Shown one piece after another: positions 8,858 to 17,611 of a DNA stretch of 64,000 nucleotides. Numbering within the stretch: the stretch's first letter is position 1; the number at the start of each line of letters is the position of its first letter. The position numbers and the translations under genes were made by a program. The stretch covers positions 1,068,932 through 1,132,931 of the forward strand of contig NZ_CP012023.1 of NCBI RefSeq assembly GCF_001308265.1. Direction: 5' to 3'. This DNA comes from Celeribacter marinus (GTDB lineage Bacteria; Pseudomonadota; Alphaproteobacteria; Rhodobacterales; Rhodobacteraceae). Under the pieces are notes generated by a model. It was not told the origin of the DNA, made no database searches, and saw only the letters and a list, made by a program, of their open reading frames with translations.

Positions 8858-8934
8858 CAGCGCCTGACCCGAGGGTGGGTGCGATAGCGCCCTCCCATGG
8901 GGGAGGGTCAGGCGCTGCAATCGCTTTGCGATTG
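8858..8934. repeat. Palindromic element, REP/BIME-like
   Basis: CAGCGCCTGACCC (8858-8870) is matched exactly by its inverted copy GGGTCAGGCGCTG (8905-8917). Inside is a second palindrome, CCCTCCC-ATG-GGGGAGGG, and directly outside is a third, CAATCGC-TTT-GCGATTG (8918-8934). CATGGGGGAGG occurs at 8896-8906 and again at 8978-8988. This nested structure sits in the intergenic space between the low-GC gene and the rhodanese gene and resembles dispersed intergenic repeats; copy number elsewhere cannot be seen here. Confidence 0.6.
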
Positions 8935-9022
8935 CGAAGGTCAAAAAACCACCATGGGCGAGGCAATTGGGGCGTTGCATGGGGGAGGACCTGACGGCAC
9001 ACTGCCCCCAAAGGAGCCCGCC

Positions 9023-9415
9023 ATGACCAAATCCTACACCGACCTTCTGACTGAGGCCTATGACCAGATCACCACTATTCCTACCGAATTGGCCACCGCG
9101 TTGGTGGATGATCCAGACACCTTGATTGTCGATCTGCGGGATCGTCGTGAGTTGGAGCGGGAGGGTAAAATCCCCGATGCGTTTCATTGTCCACGCGGGA
9201 TGTTGGAATTCTGGATCGACCCAAGCAGCCCCTACCACAAACCCGCCTTGGCCGAGGCCAAACAGATCGTGTTTTACTGTGCTTCCGCGTGGCGTTCTGC
9301 CTTGGCCTCCAAAACCGCGCAGGACATGGGGTTTGACAACGTGGCCCATATCGAGGGCGGATTTTCGGCGTGGAAAGACGCAGGTGGTGCTGTGGAACAG
9401 GTCGCGGCAAAATAG
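9023..9415 (+). CDS. Rhodanese-like domain protein, cytoplasmic
   Basis: A single rhodanese domain of 130 residues, without signal peptide. The ATG at 9023 has AAAGGAG upstream; the longer frame runs through the palindromic element and is rejected. LIVDLRDRRELEREGKIPDAFHCPRG is split here as LIVDLRDRRELE and IPDAFHCPRG, both typical strands. The putative active cysteine is residue 86 in VFYCASAWRS, whose loop has no glycine, unlike the common CxxGxRS. HIEGGFSAW is the usual C-terminal motif. It probably carries persulfide sulfur, partner unknown. The DCC-family gene follows 30 bases later in the same direction and may be co-transcribed. Confidence 0.9.
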   Translation: MTKSYTDLLTEAYDQITTIPTELATALVDDPDTLIVDLRDRRELEREGKIPDAFHCPRGMLEFWIDPSSPYHKPALAEAKQIVFYCASAWRSALASKTAQDMGFDNVAHIEGGFSAWKDAGGAVEQVAAK

Positions 9416-9445
9416 CGTGGGATTTTAACCCAACCGCGCTACATA

Positions 9446-9859
9446 ATGGCCATGACACAGACAGAACCAAACGCTAAGCCCGCGCAAACGCCGCCCACAG
9501 ACACCGCCGTATTGTTCAATGCACAGTGTCCCGTGTGTGCGTTCGAGATTGGCCATTACGAGGGCTATGCGCGCAAAAACGCGCTTCCCATCCGGTTTGA
9601 TGACCTCAATCATGAGGCGGCATCTTGGGGGATCGATGCGGATCAGGCCGCACGGCGGTTATATGTGTTGCACGCGGGCGAATTGGTGTCGGGGATGCCC
9701 GCGTTTCGCGTATTATGGGCGCAGATGCCGCGCTATCACTGGCTTGCGCGGATCACGGCATGGCCCGTTGTGCGGCCCGTAACGGTGTTCACCTATGACC
9801 GCATTCTGGCGCCGGTAATCTATCGGTGGCACAAGCGGCGTCAGGCGCGTCACAGCTGA
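9446..9859 (+). CDS. DCC-family (DUF393) thiol-disulfide oxidoreductase-like protein
   Basis: A 137-residue protein. The family signature is DxxCxxC near the N-terminus; here it is NAQCPVC with C28 and C31, so the leading acidic residue is replaced by Asn. Then follow IRFDDLNHEA and LYVLHAGELVSGMPAFRVLW, which is the conserved DCC core. A weakly hydrophobic C-terminal part ends in basic residues (YRWHKRRQ). Family function is poorly defined; a redox role is inferred from the CxxC. It follows the rhodanese gene closely and its last 10 bases overlap the end of the convergent YigZ-like gene. Confidence 0.85.
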   Translation: MAMTQTEPNAKPAQTPPTDTAVLFNAQCPVCAFEIGHYEGYARKNALPIRFDDLNHEAASWGIDADQAARRLYVLHAGELVSGMPAFRVLWAQMPRYHWLARITAWPVVRPVTVFTYDRILAPVIYRWHKRRQARHS

Positions 9860-10197
9860 TCGAGGTAGTGACGCACCGCCGTTTGCACATGGCGAAAACG
9901 ATCACCGCCAAGGTGCTTGCCACCGTACCACCGCGTCACGACGACGATGTGATCCGTGAGGCCCTCGCGCTGTAACATCCGCACAATCACCATGCCCGCG
10001 CCGCTTTCGCCATCATCGTTTTTAACAGGGCCATTCACGCCAACAAACCCCCACGTGTTGTGGGTCGCTTTCGCGAATTTTTTGGTTTTGCAAAGTGTTT
10101 TGATAAACGCCTTGGCGTCATCACCCGTTGCACATGGCCCACCTGACACCGCGTATTTTGAGCCGCGATCCGTCACGATATTGTCGAAAATCTGCAT
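9850..10197 (-). CDS. YigZ/IMPACT (UPF0029) family protein
   Basis: 115 residues matching the N-terminal UPF0029 domain: DRGSKYAVSG, THNTWGF, NDDGESGAGMVIVRML and VVVTRWYGGKHLGGDRF. Family members in E. coli (YigZ) are about 200 residues with a second ferredoxin-like domain; this one has only the first domain. The family is linked to translation control (IMPACT) and has a ribosomal-protein-like fold, but its bacterial role is not established. It converges on the DCC gene with a 10-base overlap. Confidence 0.88.
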   Translation of the reverse strand: MQIFDNIVTDRGSKYAVSGGPCATGDDAKAFIKTLCKTKKFAKATHNTWGFVGVNGPVKNDDGESGAGMVIVRMLQREGLTDHIVVVTRWYGGKHLGGDRFRHVQTAVRHYLDQL

Positions 10198-10215
10198 GGC
10201 GATAATGTAGCGCGG

Positions 10216-10578
10216 CTAGCCCAAAAGCACCACAGCCCACGCGACACCTGCGGCCAATGAGGTCACAAAAACGGCGGCGGATCCGGCATCTTTGGCGCGT
10301 TTGGCGAGGGGATGGTGATCGGTTGAGATGTAGTCGACAGCATCCTCAATCGCGGTGTTGACCAGCTCGGCCGCAAGGACAAGCACGCCCAGCGCAAGGA
10401 TCAACGCGCGCTCAGAGGTGGACAAGTCCAGTGCAAAGGCCAAACACGCGGAGGCCAGATTGGCCCAGACCCATGTGCGAAACGAATGCTCGTTGCGCCA
10501 TGTGGCGCGCAGACCCTCAAGGCTCCAAATCGTGCGTAAATAGAGCCGCGATCCTGTGTATTTGAGCTTGCTGATCAT
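10216..10578 (-). CDS. dgkA: Diacylglycerol kinase DgkA
   Basis: Integral-membrane diacylglycerol kinase (120 residues, like E. coli DgkA with 122) that phosphorylates diacylglycerol released by membrane-derived glycan synthesis back to phosphatidate. An amphipathic N-terminus leads to three transmembrane helices. The active-site sequence ELVNTAIEDAVDYIS and the motif RNEHSFRTW are present. The ATG at 10578 has GGAGA upstream; the in-frame extension to 10707 is not family-like. It is 18 bases downstream of the YigZ-like gene start and so could share transcription with it. Confidence 0.93.
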   Translation of the reverse strand: MISKLKYTGSRLYLRTIWSLEGLRATWRNEHSFRTWVWANLASACLAFALDLSTSERALILALGVLVLAAELVNTAIEDAVDYISTDHHPLAKRAKDAGSAAVFVTSLAAGVAWAVVLLG

Positions 10579-10731
10579 CGCGCGCGTCTCCGTCCGTATC
10601 TCATAATCTTGTACCGTTTGGCGAGGATCGTCGCGCTGGCCACAAGTGGCAAGTTTTTTCGTCAAATGCCGACGGAAGATGCGCCCATGCGCGTTCAATG
10701 ACCACAAAGGTTTTTAAGAAGGGCCACAGCC

Positions 10732-11232
10732 ATGTCCACCATTTCAACACTACGCAAATTCGCAACCCCGCTCACCGTTGGTACGTTTCTCGTCACAGGG
10801 GTGACAGGGACGCTTTGGTATTTTCACATTGTAACGGACATTGGTCGGTGGCTTCACGAGATTATCGGATTGGCTATGATGATCGCCGTGGGTTTACACC
10901 TCGTGATCAATTGGCGGGCGTTTTTGAACTACTTCAAACGTCCTGTAGCCTTGGTAGTTATGATCGGCTTTTTGGCCATGACCATAGGCGGCTATGTGAT
11001 GCCCGAAGGTGAACAGTCGGGCGGTGGACGCCCCGGTTTAGCGGCGGTGCAATTGCTCGGCACCAAAGACCTCGCCACCTTGGCCCCTGTATTTGACATG
11101 ACGGGCGATGACCTTGCCGCGAAAATGGTTGTCGCAGGCTACGCGAATGCGCAGGCGACAAGTACGGTGATCGACTTGGCGGGGGCACAGCCCAACGCGC
11201 TTTTGAATGCGCTGGAAGTGATGGCAAAGTAG
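10732..11232 (+). CDS. DUF4405 membrane protein
   Basis: A 166-residue protein with three or four transmembrane segments in the first 90 residues and a soluble C-terminal part. The N-terminal part matches the DUF4405 pattern: FATPLTVGTFLVTGVTG, then WLHEIIGLAMMIAVGLHLVINW, where the paired histidines (LHE, LHLVINW) resemble haem ligands of small b-type cytochromes. The C-terminal 60 residues (VFDMTGDDLAAKMVVAGYA...) have a repeated-helix look of a DUF4405-associated domain. Role unknown; membrane haem binding is inference. Confidence 0.8.
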   Translation: MSTISTLRKFATPLTVGTFLVTGVTGTLWYFHIVTDIGRWLHEIIGLAMMIAVGLHLVINWRAFLNYFKRPVALVVMIGFLAMTIGGYVMPEGEQSGGGRPGLAAVQLLGTKDLATLAPVFDMTGDDLAAKMVVAGYANAQATSTVIDLAGAQPNALLNALEVMAK

Positions 11233-11272
11233 GCGGTTGATCTGGCAAAGCGGCCCTGTGCGCGGGGCGGCT

Positions 11273-11554
11273 TTAGTCGGATGTCACGCGCGATTGAGTG
11301 GCGCGGACATAGCTGAGCTCTTGGGTATTGAGACAGTAGTCGGGAGCGGCGTTTTGTGGGCCTTGGTGTTCGAGCATCCACAAAATACAGGCATCATGTT
11401 GCGTACACTGGCCACACTGCGTGACCATTTGCGACACCTCAGAACCAGATAGGTCGCCCGAATTGACGGCCGCCGCGATATCCGCGCCAAGGCGCTCGGC
11501 CATACCATGCATCAAAGTCGCTTGGCCAGGTTTGAGGGTGTCGTTCATCATCAT
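11273..11554 (-). CDS. DUF6455 family protein
   Basis: A 93-residue soluble protein. The start is the first of three consecutive ATGs, preceded by AAAGGAG at spacing 6. The C-terminal half has the cysteine arrangement CGQCTQHDACILWML and, later, YCLN, characteristic of the Rhodobacterales DUF6455 family and suggestive of metal binding. The helical N-terminal half (LMHGMAERLGADIAAAV) has no known function. Neighbours on both sides are in other transcription units, so context is uninformative. Confidence 0.8.
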   Translation of the reverse strand: MMMNDTLKPGQATLMHGMAERLGADIAAAVNSGDLSGSEVSQMVTQCGQCTQHDACILWMLEHQGPQNAAPDYCLNTQELSYVRATQSRVTSD

Positions 11555-11808
11555 ATCAATCTCCTTTGCCCACATGCCTCACCCGACTGTCGCGTCCAGA
11601 TCATCTCTTGGACCGATTGTTGAGGCGGCGGTGAGGTGCCGTGTCGGGCGATGCTCTAAGCGCATAGGGTGAAAACACCATAGCTTTGGGCATGCGGACC
11701 TTGATCCGTGTCAAACCCATTCGATTACGTTCAATGCGCGTGTGTTTTCAAAGGATATGCTCAAAAGGAGTGCGGCACTGCGCGCCACACACCCGTCATG
11801 CAGCGCGG

Positions 11809-12525
11809 CTACATCGTGGCCATCGTCCGCTTTACCGTTTCGATTCGCTGTGCGTTTGGCGGGTGCGAGCCCAAGAATTGATCACCCGGATCAGGGATGC
11901 GGGCAAAGTATTGCGCACCGCGCACCGGATTGAACCCCGCACGTGCGGCAATGATTGTGCCCAGTTGATCCGCCTCCAACTCATAGGATTTGGAATAGGT
12001 GCGCGACCCCACGCTGGCCCCGAGGTTTTGCAAGGTTTGCAGGCCTTGTGCATCCGCCCCAAGAGCCGCCCCGAGCAAGCTTCCAATCACAGCGCCCGCA
12101 ACGGCCGTCTCTTGCGTCCGTCCAAGGTGGCCACGAATATGGTGTGCGGCCTCGTGCCCCATGACAAAGGCCAGTTCGTCGATGTTGTAGACATCTGCAA
12201 TCAACGCCACCGTAAATGTAATGGTTGGCTGGCCGCTATCGGTTACAGATTGATAGGCGTTGGCCGGTTCTTGTGCGCGCCGGTCCACCAAAATCTTATA
12301 GTCGCAATTGGCTTGTGGCGCGCGCGCACGGCATTCCGCCTCGGCAATCGGCTCCATGCGAGCCACCACAGCGGCGAATTGACTAACCGATACACCGCTC
12401 GTTTGTGATTGCGGCACAGATTGCGCAGCCGGAACGGGGGTAGAGGGCGGCGTTGTGACGGGTGTCACGCATCCCGATAGGCCAAGTGCGGCACTCAATA
12501 CGATTGCAAAGCGGGATGTGATCAT
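11809..12525 (-). CDS. M48 family metalloprotease lipoprotein
   Basis: 238 residues. A lipobox (LSGC, cysteine 19) marks a lipoprotein anchored in the envelope. The zinc site is HEAAH at 124-128 with the third ligand in ELEAD (E182), the M48 arrangement. Between them is a small-residue-rich loop (AVIGSLLGAALGA). C-terminal HPPNAQRIETV is typical of the LoiP/YggG and BepA-like members. These degrade misfolded outer-membrane proteins or act in envelope stress; the particular role is inference. Divergent from the nitroreductase gene. Confidence 0.92.
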   Translation of the reverse strand: MITSRFAIVLSAALGLSGCVTPVTTPPSTPVPAAQSVPQSQTSGVSVSQFAAVVARMEPIAEAECRARAPQANCDYKILVDRRAQEPANAYQSVTDSGQPTITFTVALIADVYNIDELAFVMGHEAAHHIRGHLGRTQETAVAGAVIGSLLGAALGADAQGLQTLQNLGASVGSRTYSKSYELEADQLGTIIAARAGFNPVRGAQYFARIPDPGDQFLGSHPPNAQRIETVKRTMATM

Positions 12526-12786
12526 GGGTCTAACGGCTCTGATTTTGAAGGTGAGAATTTACATTAGGCAGGTCGCGAGTCATTTGCCAATCGCGAAGTC
12601 GTGAGGCGCTAGTGCGCTCCTTGTCTGCGCGCCCCTATGCGTTCGCGCGGTATTATTGTGGGCAATTGACGTCAATGGCTTGAAATTGCCCGCGAAATCC
12701 CCAATTTGGGAGAGAAAACAAAACGCACGCCGAGCGCGATACCTGCGATCACGTGTCATAACCTTTGCTCCTGATGGGATCGCTTC

Positions 12787-13365
12787 ATGCCAACACCCAA
12801 TAGTGCCGCCCTCGATTTTCTACAAACCCGCCGGTCGCGCCCCTCAAAAACCCTGACAACCCCCGTGCCTAATCGTGATGAATTAGCGCCGTTGCTAACA
12901 GCAGCGGCCCGCACGCCGGATCACGGAAAACTGGAGCCGTGGCGGTTTATTGTTTTGGAACGCGCCGCAATGGCTCGTCTGGCGGACGCGGTGACGCAAC
13001 TCGGGGGTGCGCTAAATATAGCGCCCGATAAGATTGAAAAGAATGCAAAGCAGTTCACGGATGGAAATCTGGCGGTCGTCGTGGTGGCCTGTCCTGTGGA
13101 AAACGAGAAAGTGCCGCACCTCGAGCAGCTCTATTCCGCGGGGGCGGTTTGTTTGTCGCTGTTAAACGCCGCGTTGGCCTCCGGATGGGGTGCAAACTGG
13201 CTTTCTGGATGGGCGAGCCACGAGCGGGAGTTTTGCGAAACGCACCTTGGTCTCGCGCCGCACGAAATGATCGCGGGCATTATCCACATCGGGACCGAGA
13301 CGAGTGCGCCGCCGGAGCGGCCACGTCCGGATCTCGCCCGGATCACACAGTGGATGAGCACCTAA
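12787..13365 (+). CDS. Nitroreductase family protein
   Basis: A 192-residue flavin-dependent oxidoreductase of the YdjA-like branch: LDFLQTRRS at the N-terminus binds FMN phosphate, RTPDHGKLEPWRFIVL is the conserved segment, and GAVCLSLLNAALASGWGANW and LGLAPHEMIAGIIHIG complete the fold. Such enzymes reduce nitro compounds or quinones with NAD(P)H as homodimers; the natural substrate is unknown. Its stop overlaps the start of the following membrane-protein gene (TAATG), so they are translationally coupled. Confidence 0.92.
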   Translation: MPTPNSAALDFLQTRRSRPSKTLTTPVPNRDELAPLLTAAARTPDHGKLEPWRFIVLERAAMARLADAVTQLGGALNIAPDKIEKNAKQFTDGNLAVVVVACPVENEKVPHLEQLYSAGAVCLSLLNAALASGWGANWLSGWASHEREFCETHLGLAPHEMIAGIIHIGTETSAPPERPRPDLARITQWMST

Positions 13366-14060
13366 TGTTTTCCGACTTCGCCAAGGCTTTGGCCCAGTTG
13401 AGTGACCCGCGATTTCGCGGTGTGGTTGGCAAGGGGATCGGGCTAACACTGATCCTTCTCATCGCTATTTACATCGCCTTTGTGTGGGTTGCGGGTCTGT
13501 TTTTGCCTGATACGATTACACTGCCTTGGCTCGGTGAAATTGGCCTTGGCCTTGTGCTGTCAATTGGATCATTTTTTGTCATGATCGGCCTGTCCGCGTT
13601 CTTGATGGTGCCTGTGGCCTCGGCTTTCACCGGTATCTTTCTTGATGACGTGGCCGAGGCTGTCGAAGATCGCCATTACCCAGATCTACCGAATGCGCCG
13701 CGCCAAAACGTGTCGGATACCATCATGGATTCCCTTGGCTTTTTGGGAATTATGATCGGCGCAAACGCTATTGCCCTTGTGCTTTACCTAGTGTTCAACG
13801 TTGCCGCCCCGTTGATTTTTTGGGCGCTCAACGGCTTTTTATTGGGGCGCGAATATTTTCAAATGGCGGCTATGCGCCGTTTGGGCCGTGCGGGTGCAAA
13901 GGCTGCGCGCAAACGCCATGTGGGTGAAATCTGGATCGCGGGCGCACTCATGGCTATCCCGCTTTCCATCCCGCTTGTGAACCTGTTGATCCCTGTTTTA
14001 GGGGCGGCCACATTCACGCATATGTTCATGCGCCTTGAGGGGCGACAGTTGCAAAAGTAG
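13365..14060 (+). CDS. EI24/CysZ-like membrane protein
   Basis: 231 residues with four to six hydrophobic segments (LTLILLIAIYIAFVWVAGLF, LSIGSFFVMIGLSAFLMVP, then two more pairs) matching the EI24 domain, the family that includes the sulfate transporter CysZ. FNVAAPLIFWALNGFLLGREYFQ is the family-typical segment, split here as FNVAAPLIFW and GFLLGREYFQ. CysZ itself is about 250 residues. The start codon overlaps the nitroreductase stop. Sulfate transport would suit the sulfur genes elsewhere in the window, but this is only inference. Confidence 0.8.
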   Translation: MFSDFAKALAQLSDPRFRGVVGKGIGLTLILLIAIYIAFVWVAGLFLPDTITLPWLGEIGLGLVLSIGSFFVMIGLSAFLMVPVASAFTGIFLDDVAEAVEDRHYPDLPNAPRQNVSDTIMDSLGFLGIMIGANAIALVLYLVFNVAAPLIFWALNGFLLGREYFQMAAMRRLGRAGAKAARKRHVGEIWIAGALMAIPLSIPLVNLLIPVLGAATFTHMFMRLEGRQLQK

Positions 14061-14064
14061 CGTG

Positions 14065-14346
14065 TTAGCTTTCTCCAACGGGCGGGAGTTTTGAGGTCCA
14101 GTCGAAATCATGCCATGTCAGATCTGTCTGGATAATGGCCGTGAACAATATCGCCCAAATCACGACAGACACGAGCGTTACAATCACCGCTTTGCGGCGT
14201 GGATTATAATTCGCCGGCGCGCCAAAATGCGTTCCCTCGACTTTTTCCCCCATGTCGCCTTGTGTTTTCAGGCCGATGGGAAGGGCGACGAGCATGGTCA
14301 TAAACCATGTCACCGCGAACAGGACTATTGCGGATGTAATTGCCAT
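14065..14346 (-). CDS. DUF1467 membrane protein
   Basis: A 93-residue protein with two transmembrane helices (SAIVLFAVTWFMTMLVALPI and AVIVTLVSVVIWAILFT) joined by a loop with QGDMGEKVEGTHFGAPAN, the DUF1467 signature of alphaproteobacteria. It lies 23 bases downstream of mce on the same strand and is probably co-transcribed with it, an arrangement I recall as recurrent in Rhodobacterales. Function unknown. Confidence 0.88.
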   Translation of the reverse strand: MAITSAIVLFAVTWFMTMLVALPIGLKTQGDMGEKVEGTHFGAPANYNPRRKAVIVTLVSVVIWAILFTAIIQTDLTWHDFDWTSKLPPVGES

Positions 14347-14369
14347 TGCGCGTCTCTTTCGTGTTTATC

Positions 14370-14774
14370 TTAGACTTGTTCTAGCTCGATCAGGCAGCCG
14401 TTAAAGTCTTTGGGGTGAAGAAACAGCACGGGTTTTCCGTGTGCACCTATTTTTGGCTCGCCCGTGCCCAGAACGCGCGCGCCATCGGCCTTTAGTTTGT
14501 CGCGCGCCGCGATGATATCGTCGACCTCATAGCACATATGATGAATGCCACCGGCGGGATTTTTAGCCAAAAACCCGTTGATCGGAGAGTCATCACCGAG
14601 GGGATAGAGCAATTCGATTTTGGTATTTGGAAGCTCGATGAACACCACGGTCACGCCATGATCAGGCTCATCTTGGGGGGGATTTACCTTGGCTCCCAAG
14701 GTGTTTGCGTATTGCGCGGATGCCGCCGCGAGGTCGGGCACAGCAATCGCGACGTGGTTGAGACGGCCAATCAT
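14370..14774 (-). CDS. mce: Methylmalonyl-CoA epimerase
   Basis: A 134-residue VOC/glyoxalase-fold enzyme that interconverts (R)- and (S)-methylmalonyl-CoA in propionate and odd-chain catabolism. Metal ligands are visible as H7 in RLNHVAIAV, the histidine in GGIHHMCYEVDD and the glutamate in CLIELEQV; the family segments TKIELLYPLGDDSPI and FLHPKDFNG are present. Length is the family norm. Methylmalonyl-CoA mutase and propionyl-CoA carboxylase are not in the window. Confidence 0.95.
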   Translation of the reverse strand: MIGRLNHVAIAVPDLAAASAQYANTLGAKVNPPQDEPDHGVTVVFIELPNTKIELLYPLGDDSPINGFLAKNPAGGIHHMCYEVDDIIAARDKLKADGARVLGTGEPKIGAHGKPVLFLHPKDFNGCLIELEQV

Positions 14775-14951
14775 GTCTCTCTCCTCTAAATGAATGCTCT
14801 TTGCCCATTGTTATCGCCCCTCCCCGCACCCCTCGCAAGCGACAAAGCCGCGCAGGTGACAAAATCCACGCGGGGTTAACGGAGCCTTCACCAAAACTGC
14901 GTTTAACTCAGATACCAAATTCGGAGATCACACCAAATCGGAGACCATACA

Positions 14952-15671
14952 ATGCCCCTCGCCCTTGATGATCTGATGCCCCCGCCAAAGCCGACATCAC
15001 AGCGTCCGTTGCTCGGACTGACAGTTCTTGTGGTCGAAGATAGCCGCTTTGCCTCGGAGGCTGTGCGGCTGTTGTGTTTACGCTCCGGTGCGCGCATTCG
15101 TCGTGCCGATAGTCTTTCGGCGGCGCATAAGCATCTGGCGGCCTACCGACCGAATGTGGTGATTGTTGACATCGGCCTACCCGATGGATCGGGGGCGGAT
15201 TTAATCGACGAGCTAACCCATCTGCATTCGCCCGTGGATTGCGTCATCGGCATGTCGGGCGATAGTGGAGCGCGTGCGCTATCGACCGCTGCGGGCGCAC
15301 ACGGGTTTATAGAAAAACCCATATCAAACCTTGGCGCCTTTCAAACAATGGTCTTGGACGCGCTTGCGCGCGATGATCGCCCAACCGGTTTGCGCATGGT
15401 TACGGGCGAACACATTGATCCAGATCTGGCGGCTCTTCAGGATGATTTTGCACATGTCGCGGACATCCTGACCGCCCATGATGGCGAGGGCATGTTGGAC
15501 TATATCGCACAATTTTTGGAAAGCGTTGCACGGACGGCGGGCGACGCCGAAATTATCGAGGCGGCCCAATCGTTGGCGCGCAACCGCAACGTTGGCCATA
15601 CACACCGCGCCGATGTGGCGCGTATCGCGGGTCTTGTGCAAAACCGTATTGCTATGGGTGGGGCGGGCTAA
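14952..15671 (+). CDS. Response regulator receiver protein
   Basis: 239 residues. The receiver domain spans about 20-140: acidic pair in LVVEDSRFA, phospho-acceptor aspartate in VIVDIGLPDGSGAD, the conserved Ser in IGMSGDSG and the lysine in IEKP. The C-terminal about 95 residues are helical (LAALQDDFAHVADILT, YIAQFLESVARTAGD) without a recognised DNA-binding motif, so the output is probably protein interaction. No histidine kinase is nearby. It ends just before a strong hairpin shared with aspS. Confidence 0.88.
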   Translation: MPLALDDLMPPPKPTSQRPLLGLTVLVVEDSRFASEAVRLLCLRSGARIRRADSLSAAHKHLAAYRPNVVIVDIGLPDGSGADLIDELTHLHSPVDCVIGMSGDSGARALSTAAGAHGFIEKPISNLGAFQTMVLDALARDDRPTGLRMVTGEHIDPDLAALQDDFAHVADILTAHDGEGMLDYIAQFLESVARTAGDAEIIEAAQSLARNRNVGHTHRADVARIAGLVQNRIAMGGAG

Positions 15672-15690
15672 GACGCACGCACAACATACA

Positions 15691-15726
15691 AAAAGGGCGC
15701 AAGAGTTTGAACTCCCACGCCCTTTT
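15691..15726. terminator. Bidirectional terminator between the response regulator gene and aspS
   Basis: AAAAGGGCG pairs with CGCCCTTTT, and an inner GAGTT-TG-AACTC stem extends the structure. A/T runs on both flanks allow termination in both directions for these convergent genes. Confidence 0.85.
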
Positions 15727-15755
15727 GTGATCTTAAGACCTGCGAAAAGTACAGA

Positions 15756-17549
15756 TCAGTCCTCGCGCGGGATGACGCGCAGGCTCAATTCGCGCAACTG
15801 TTCGTTTTGCGGATCGGATGGTGCGTTCATCATCAGGTCTTCGGCGCGTTGGTTCATCGGGAACATGATGACTTCGCGGATGTTATCTTGATCGGCCAAG
15901 AGCATCACAGCGCGGTCAATACCGAGTGCACAGCCACCGTGGGGCGGGGCGCCGTATTGGAACGCATTGACCAAAGCGCCAAAGCGTTTGCGCACTTCCT
16001 CTTCGCCGTACCCCGCCAGTTCAAAGGCTTTGAACATGATTTCGGGACGGTGGTTGCGGATGGCGCCAGACACCAATTCGTAGCCGTTACACGCGAGGTC
16101 ATATTGGTAGCCGAGCACGTCGAGCGGATCGCCCAACAGCGCATCCATTCCGCCCTGAGGCATCGAGAACGGGTTATGTTCAAAGTCGATTTTTCCCGTC
16201 TCTTCGTCCTTTTCATAGATCGGGAAATCCACGATCCATGCGAATTGGAAGCTATCGCGCCAGTTTTCGTCTTCGGGCGCTTTTGGCGTTTCTTCCCAGA
16301 TCGTGGTGCGGGCTTTGCCGGCCACGCGTTCGAACGCTTTGGGTTTACCACCAAGGAAGAACGCGGCATCGCCGACCTCAAGGCCGAGCTGTTGACGGAT
16401 TGCTTCGGTGCGCTCGGGGCCGATGTTTTTGGCTAGTGGGCCTGCGGCTTCCATGCCCTCACCCTGATCGCGCCAGAAGATGTAGCCCATGCCAGGCAGA
16501 CCCTCTTGTTGCGCGAATTTGTTCATGCGGTCACAGAATTTGCGCGAGCCGCCTTTGGGGGCGGGAATGGCGCGCACTTCAGTGCCTTCGTTTTCAAGCA
16601 GCGAGGCAAAAATGGCAAAGCCGGAGCCACGGAAATGCTCAGATACGTCCTGCATCTTGATCGGGTTGCGCAGATCGGGCTTGTCGGTGCCGTACCACAG
16701 CGCGGAATCCTTGTAGGAGATTTGCGGCCAGTCACGGTTGGCTTTGCGGCCTTTACCGAATTCGTCGAACATGCCCGCAATCACCGGCTCCATCGTGTCG
16801 AAGATGTCTTGTTGCGACACGAACGACATCTCCATGTCGAGCTGATAGAAATCGGTGGGCGAGCGGTCGGCACGCGGATCTTCGTCGCGGAAACACGGCG
16901 CCACTTGGAAATACTTATCGAACCCCGACACCATGATCAGCTGTTTGAACTGCTGTGGCGCCTGCGGCAGGGCGTAGAATTTACCGGGGTGCAAACGAGA
17001 CGGCACGAGGAAGTCACGTGCGCCTTCGGGCGACGAGGCCGTGATGATCGGCGTCTGGAATTCGTTGAACTCTTTCGCCCACATACGTTTGCGCAGATCG
17101 GCGACAACGTTTGAGCGCAGGATCATGTTCTTTTGCATCGCTTCGCGGCGCAGGTCGAGGTAGCGGTATTTCAGGCGGGTTTCTTCGGGGTACTCTTGGT
17201 CACCGAACACGATCAACGGGAGCTCTTCGGACGCGCCGAGCACTTCGAGATCGCGCACGAACACTTCGACTTCGCCCGTGGGCAGCTTGTCGTTGACCAG
17301 ATCGGCATCGCGCGCTTTGACGTTGCCGTCGATGCGGATACACCATTCCGAGCGTACCTTTTCCATGTCCTTGAAAACAGGGCTATCAGGATCGCAAAGT
17401 ACTTGCGTGACGCCGTAGTGATCGCGCAAATCGATAAAGAGGATGCCGCCGTGGTCACGGATGCGATGCACCCAGCCCGACAGACGGACAGTATCGCCGA
17501 CATTGGATTTATTCAGTTCGGCGCAGGTATGGCTGCGGTACGCGTGCAT
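15756..17549 (-). CDS. aspS: Aspartate-tRNA ligase
   Basis: Class IIb aminoacyl-tRNA synthetase charging tRNA-Asp (possibly also tRNA-Asn). The N-terminal OB fold ([26 protein letters not shown]) binds the anticodon; motif 2 is [19 protein letters not shown], the bacterial GAD insertion follows, and motif 3 is [13 protein letters not shown]. About 597 residues, normal for bacterial AspRS. The second of two nearby ATGs (17549) is chosen because GAGG lies 9 bases before it; the ATG at 17558 would leave no spacing. Confidence 0.97.
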   Translation of the reverse strand: MHAYRSHTCAELNKSNVGDTVRLSGWVHRIRDHGGILFIDLRDHYGVTQVLCDPDSPVFKDMEKVRSEWCIRIDGNVKARDADLVNDKLPTGEVEVFVRDLEVLGASEELPLIVFGDQEYPEETRLKYRYLDLRREAMQKNMILRSNVVADLRKRMWAKEFNEFQTPIITASSPEGARDFLVPSRLHPGKFYALPQAPQQFKQLIMVSGFDKYFQVAPCFRDEDPRADRSPTDFYQLDMEMSFVSQQDIFDTMEPVIAGMFDEFGKGRKANRDWPQISYKDSALWYGTDKPDLRNPIKMQDVSEHFRGSGFAIFASLLENEGTEVRAIPAPKGGSRKFCDRMNKFAQQEGLPGMGYIFWRDQGEGMEAAGPLAKNIGPERTEAIRQQLGLEVGDAAFFLGGKPKAFERVAGKARTTIWEETPKAPEDENWRDSFQFAWIVDFPIYEKDEETGKIDFEHNPFSMPQGGMDALLGDPLDVLGYQYDLACNGYELVSGAIRNHRPEIMFKAFELAGYGEEEVRKRFGALVNAFQYGAPPHGGCALGIDRAVMLLADQDNIREVIMFPMNQRAEDLMMNAPSDPQNEQLRELSLRVIPRED

Positions 17550-17611
17550 TTGGTTCATCCTCGAGTGTGCTCAGTATTTGCTAGCCGATACACTCGCCAT
17601 GGGCCAAAAAG

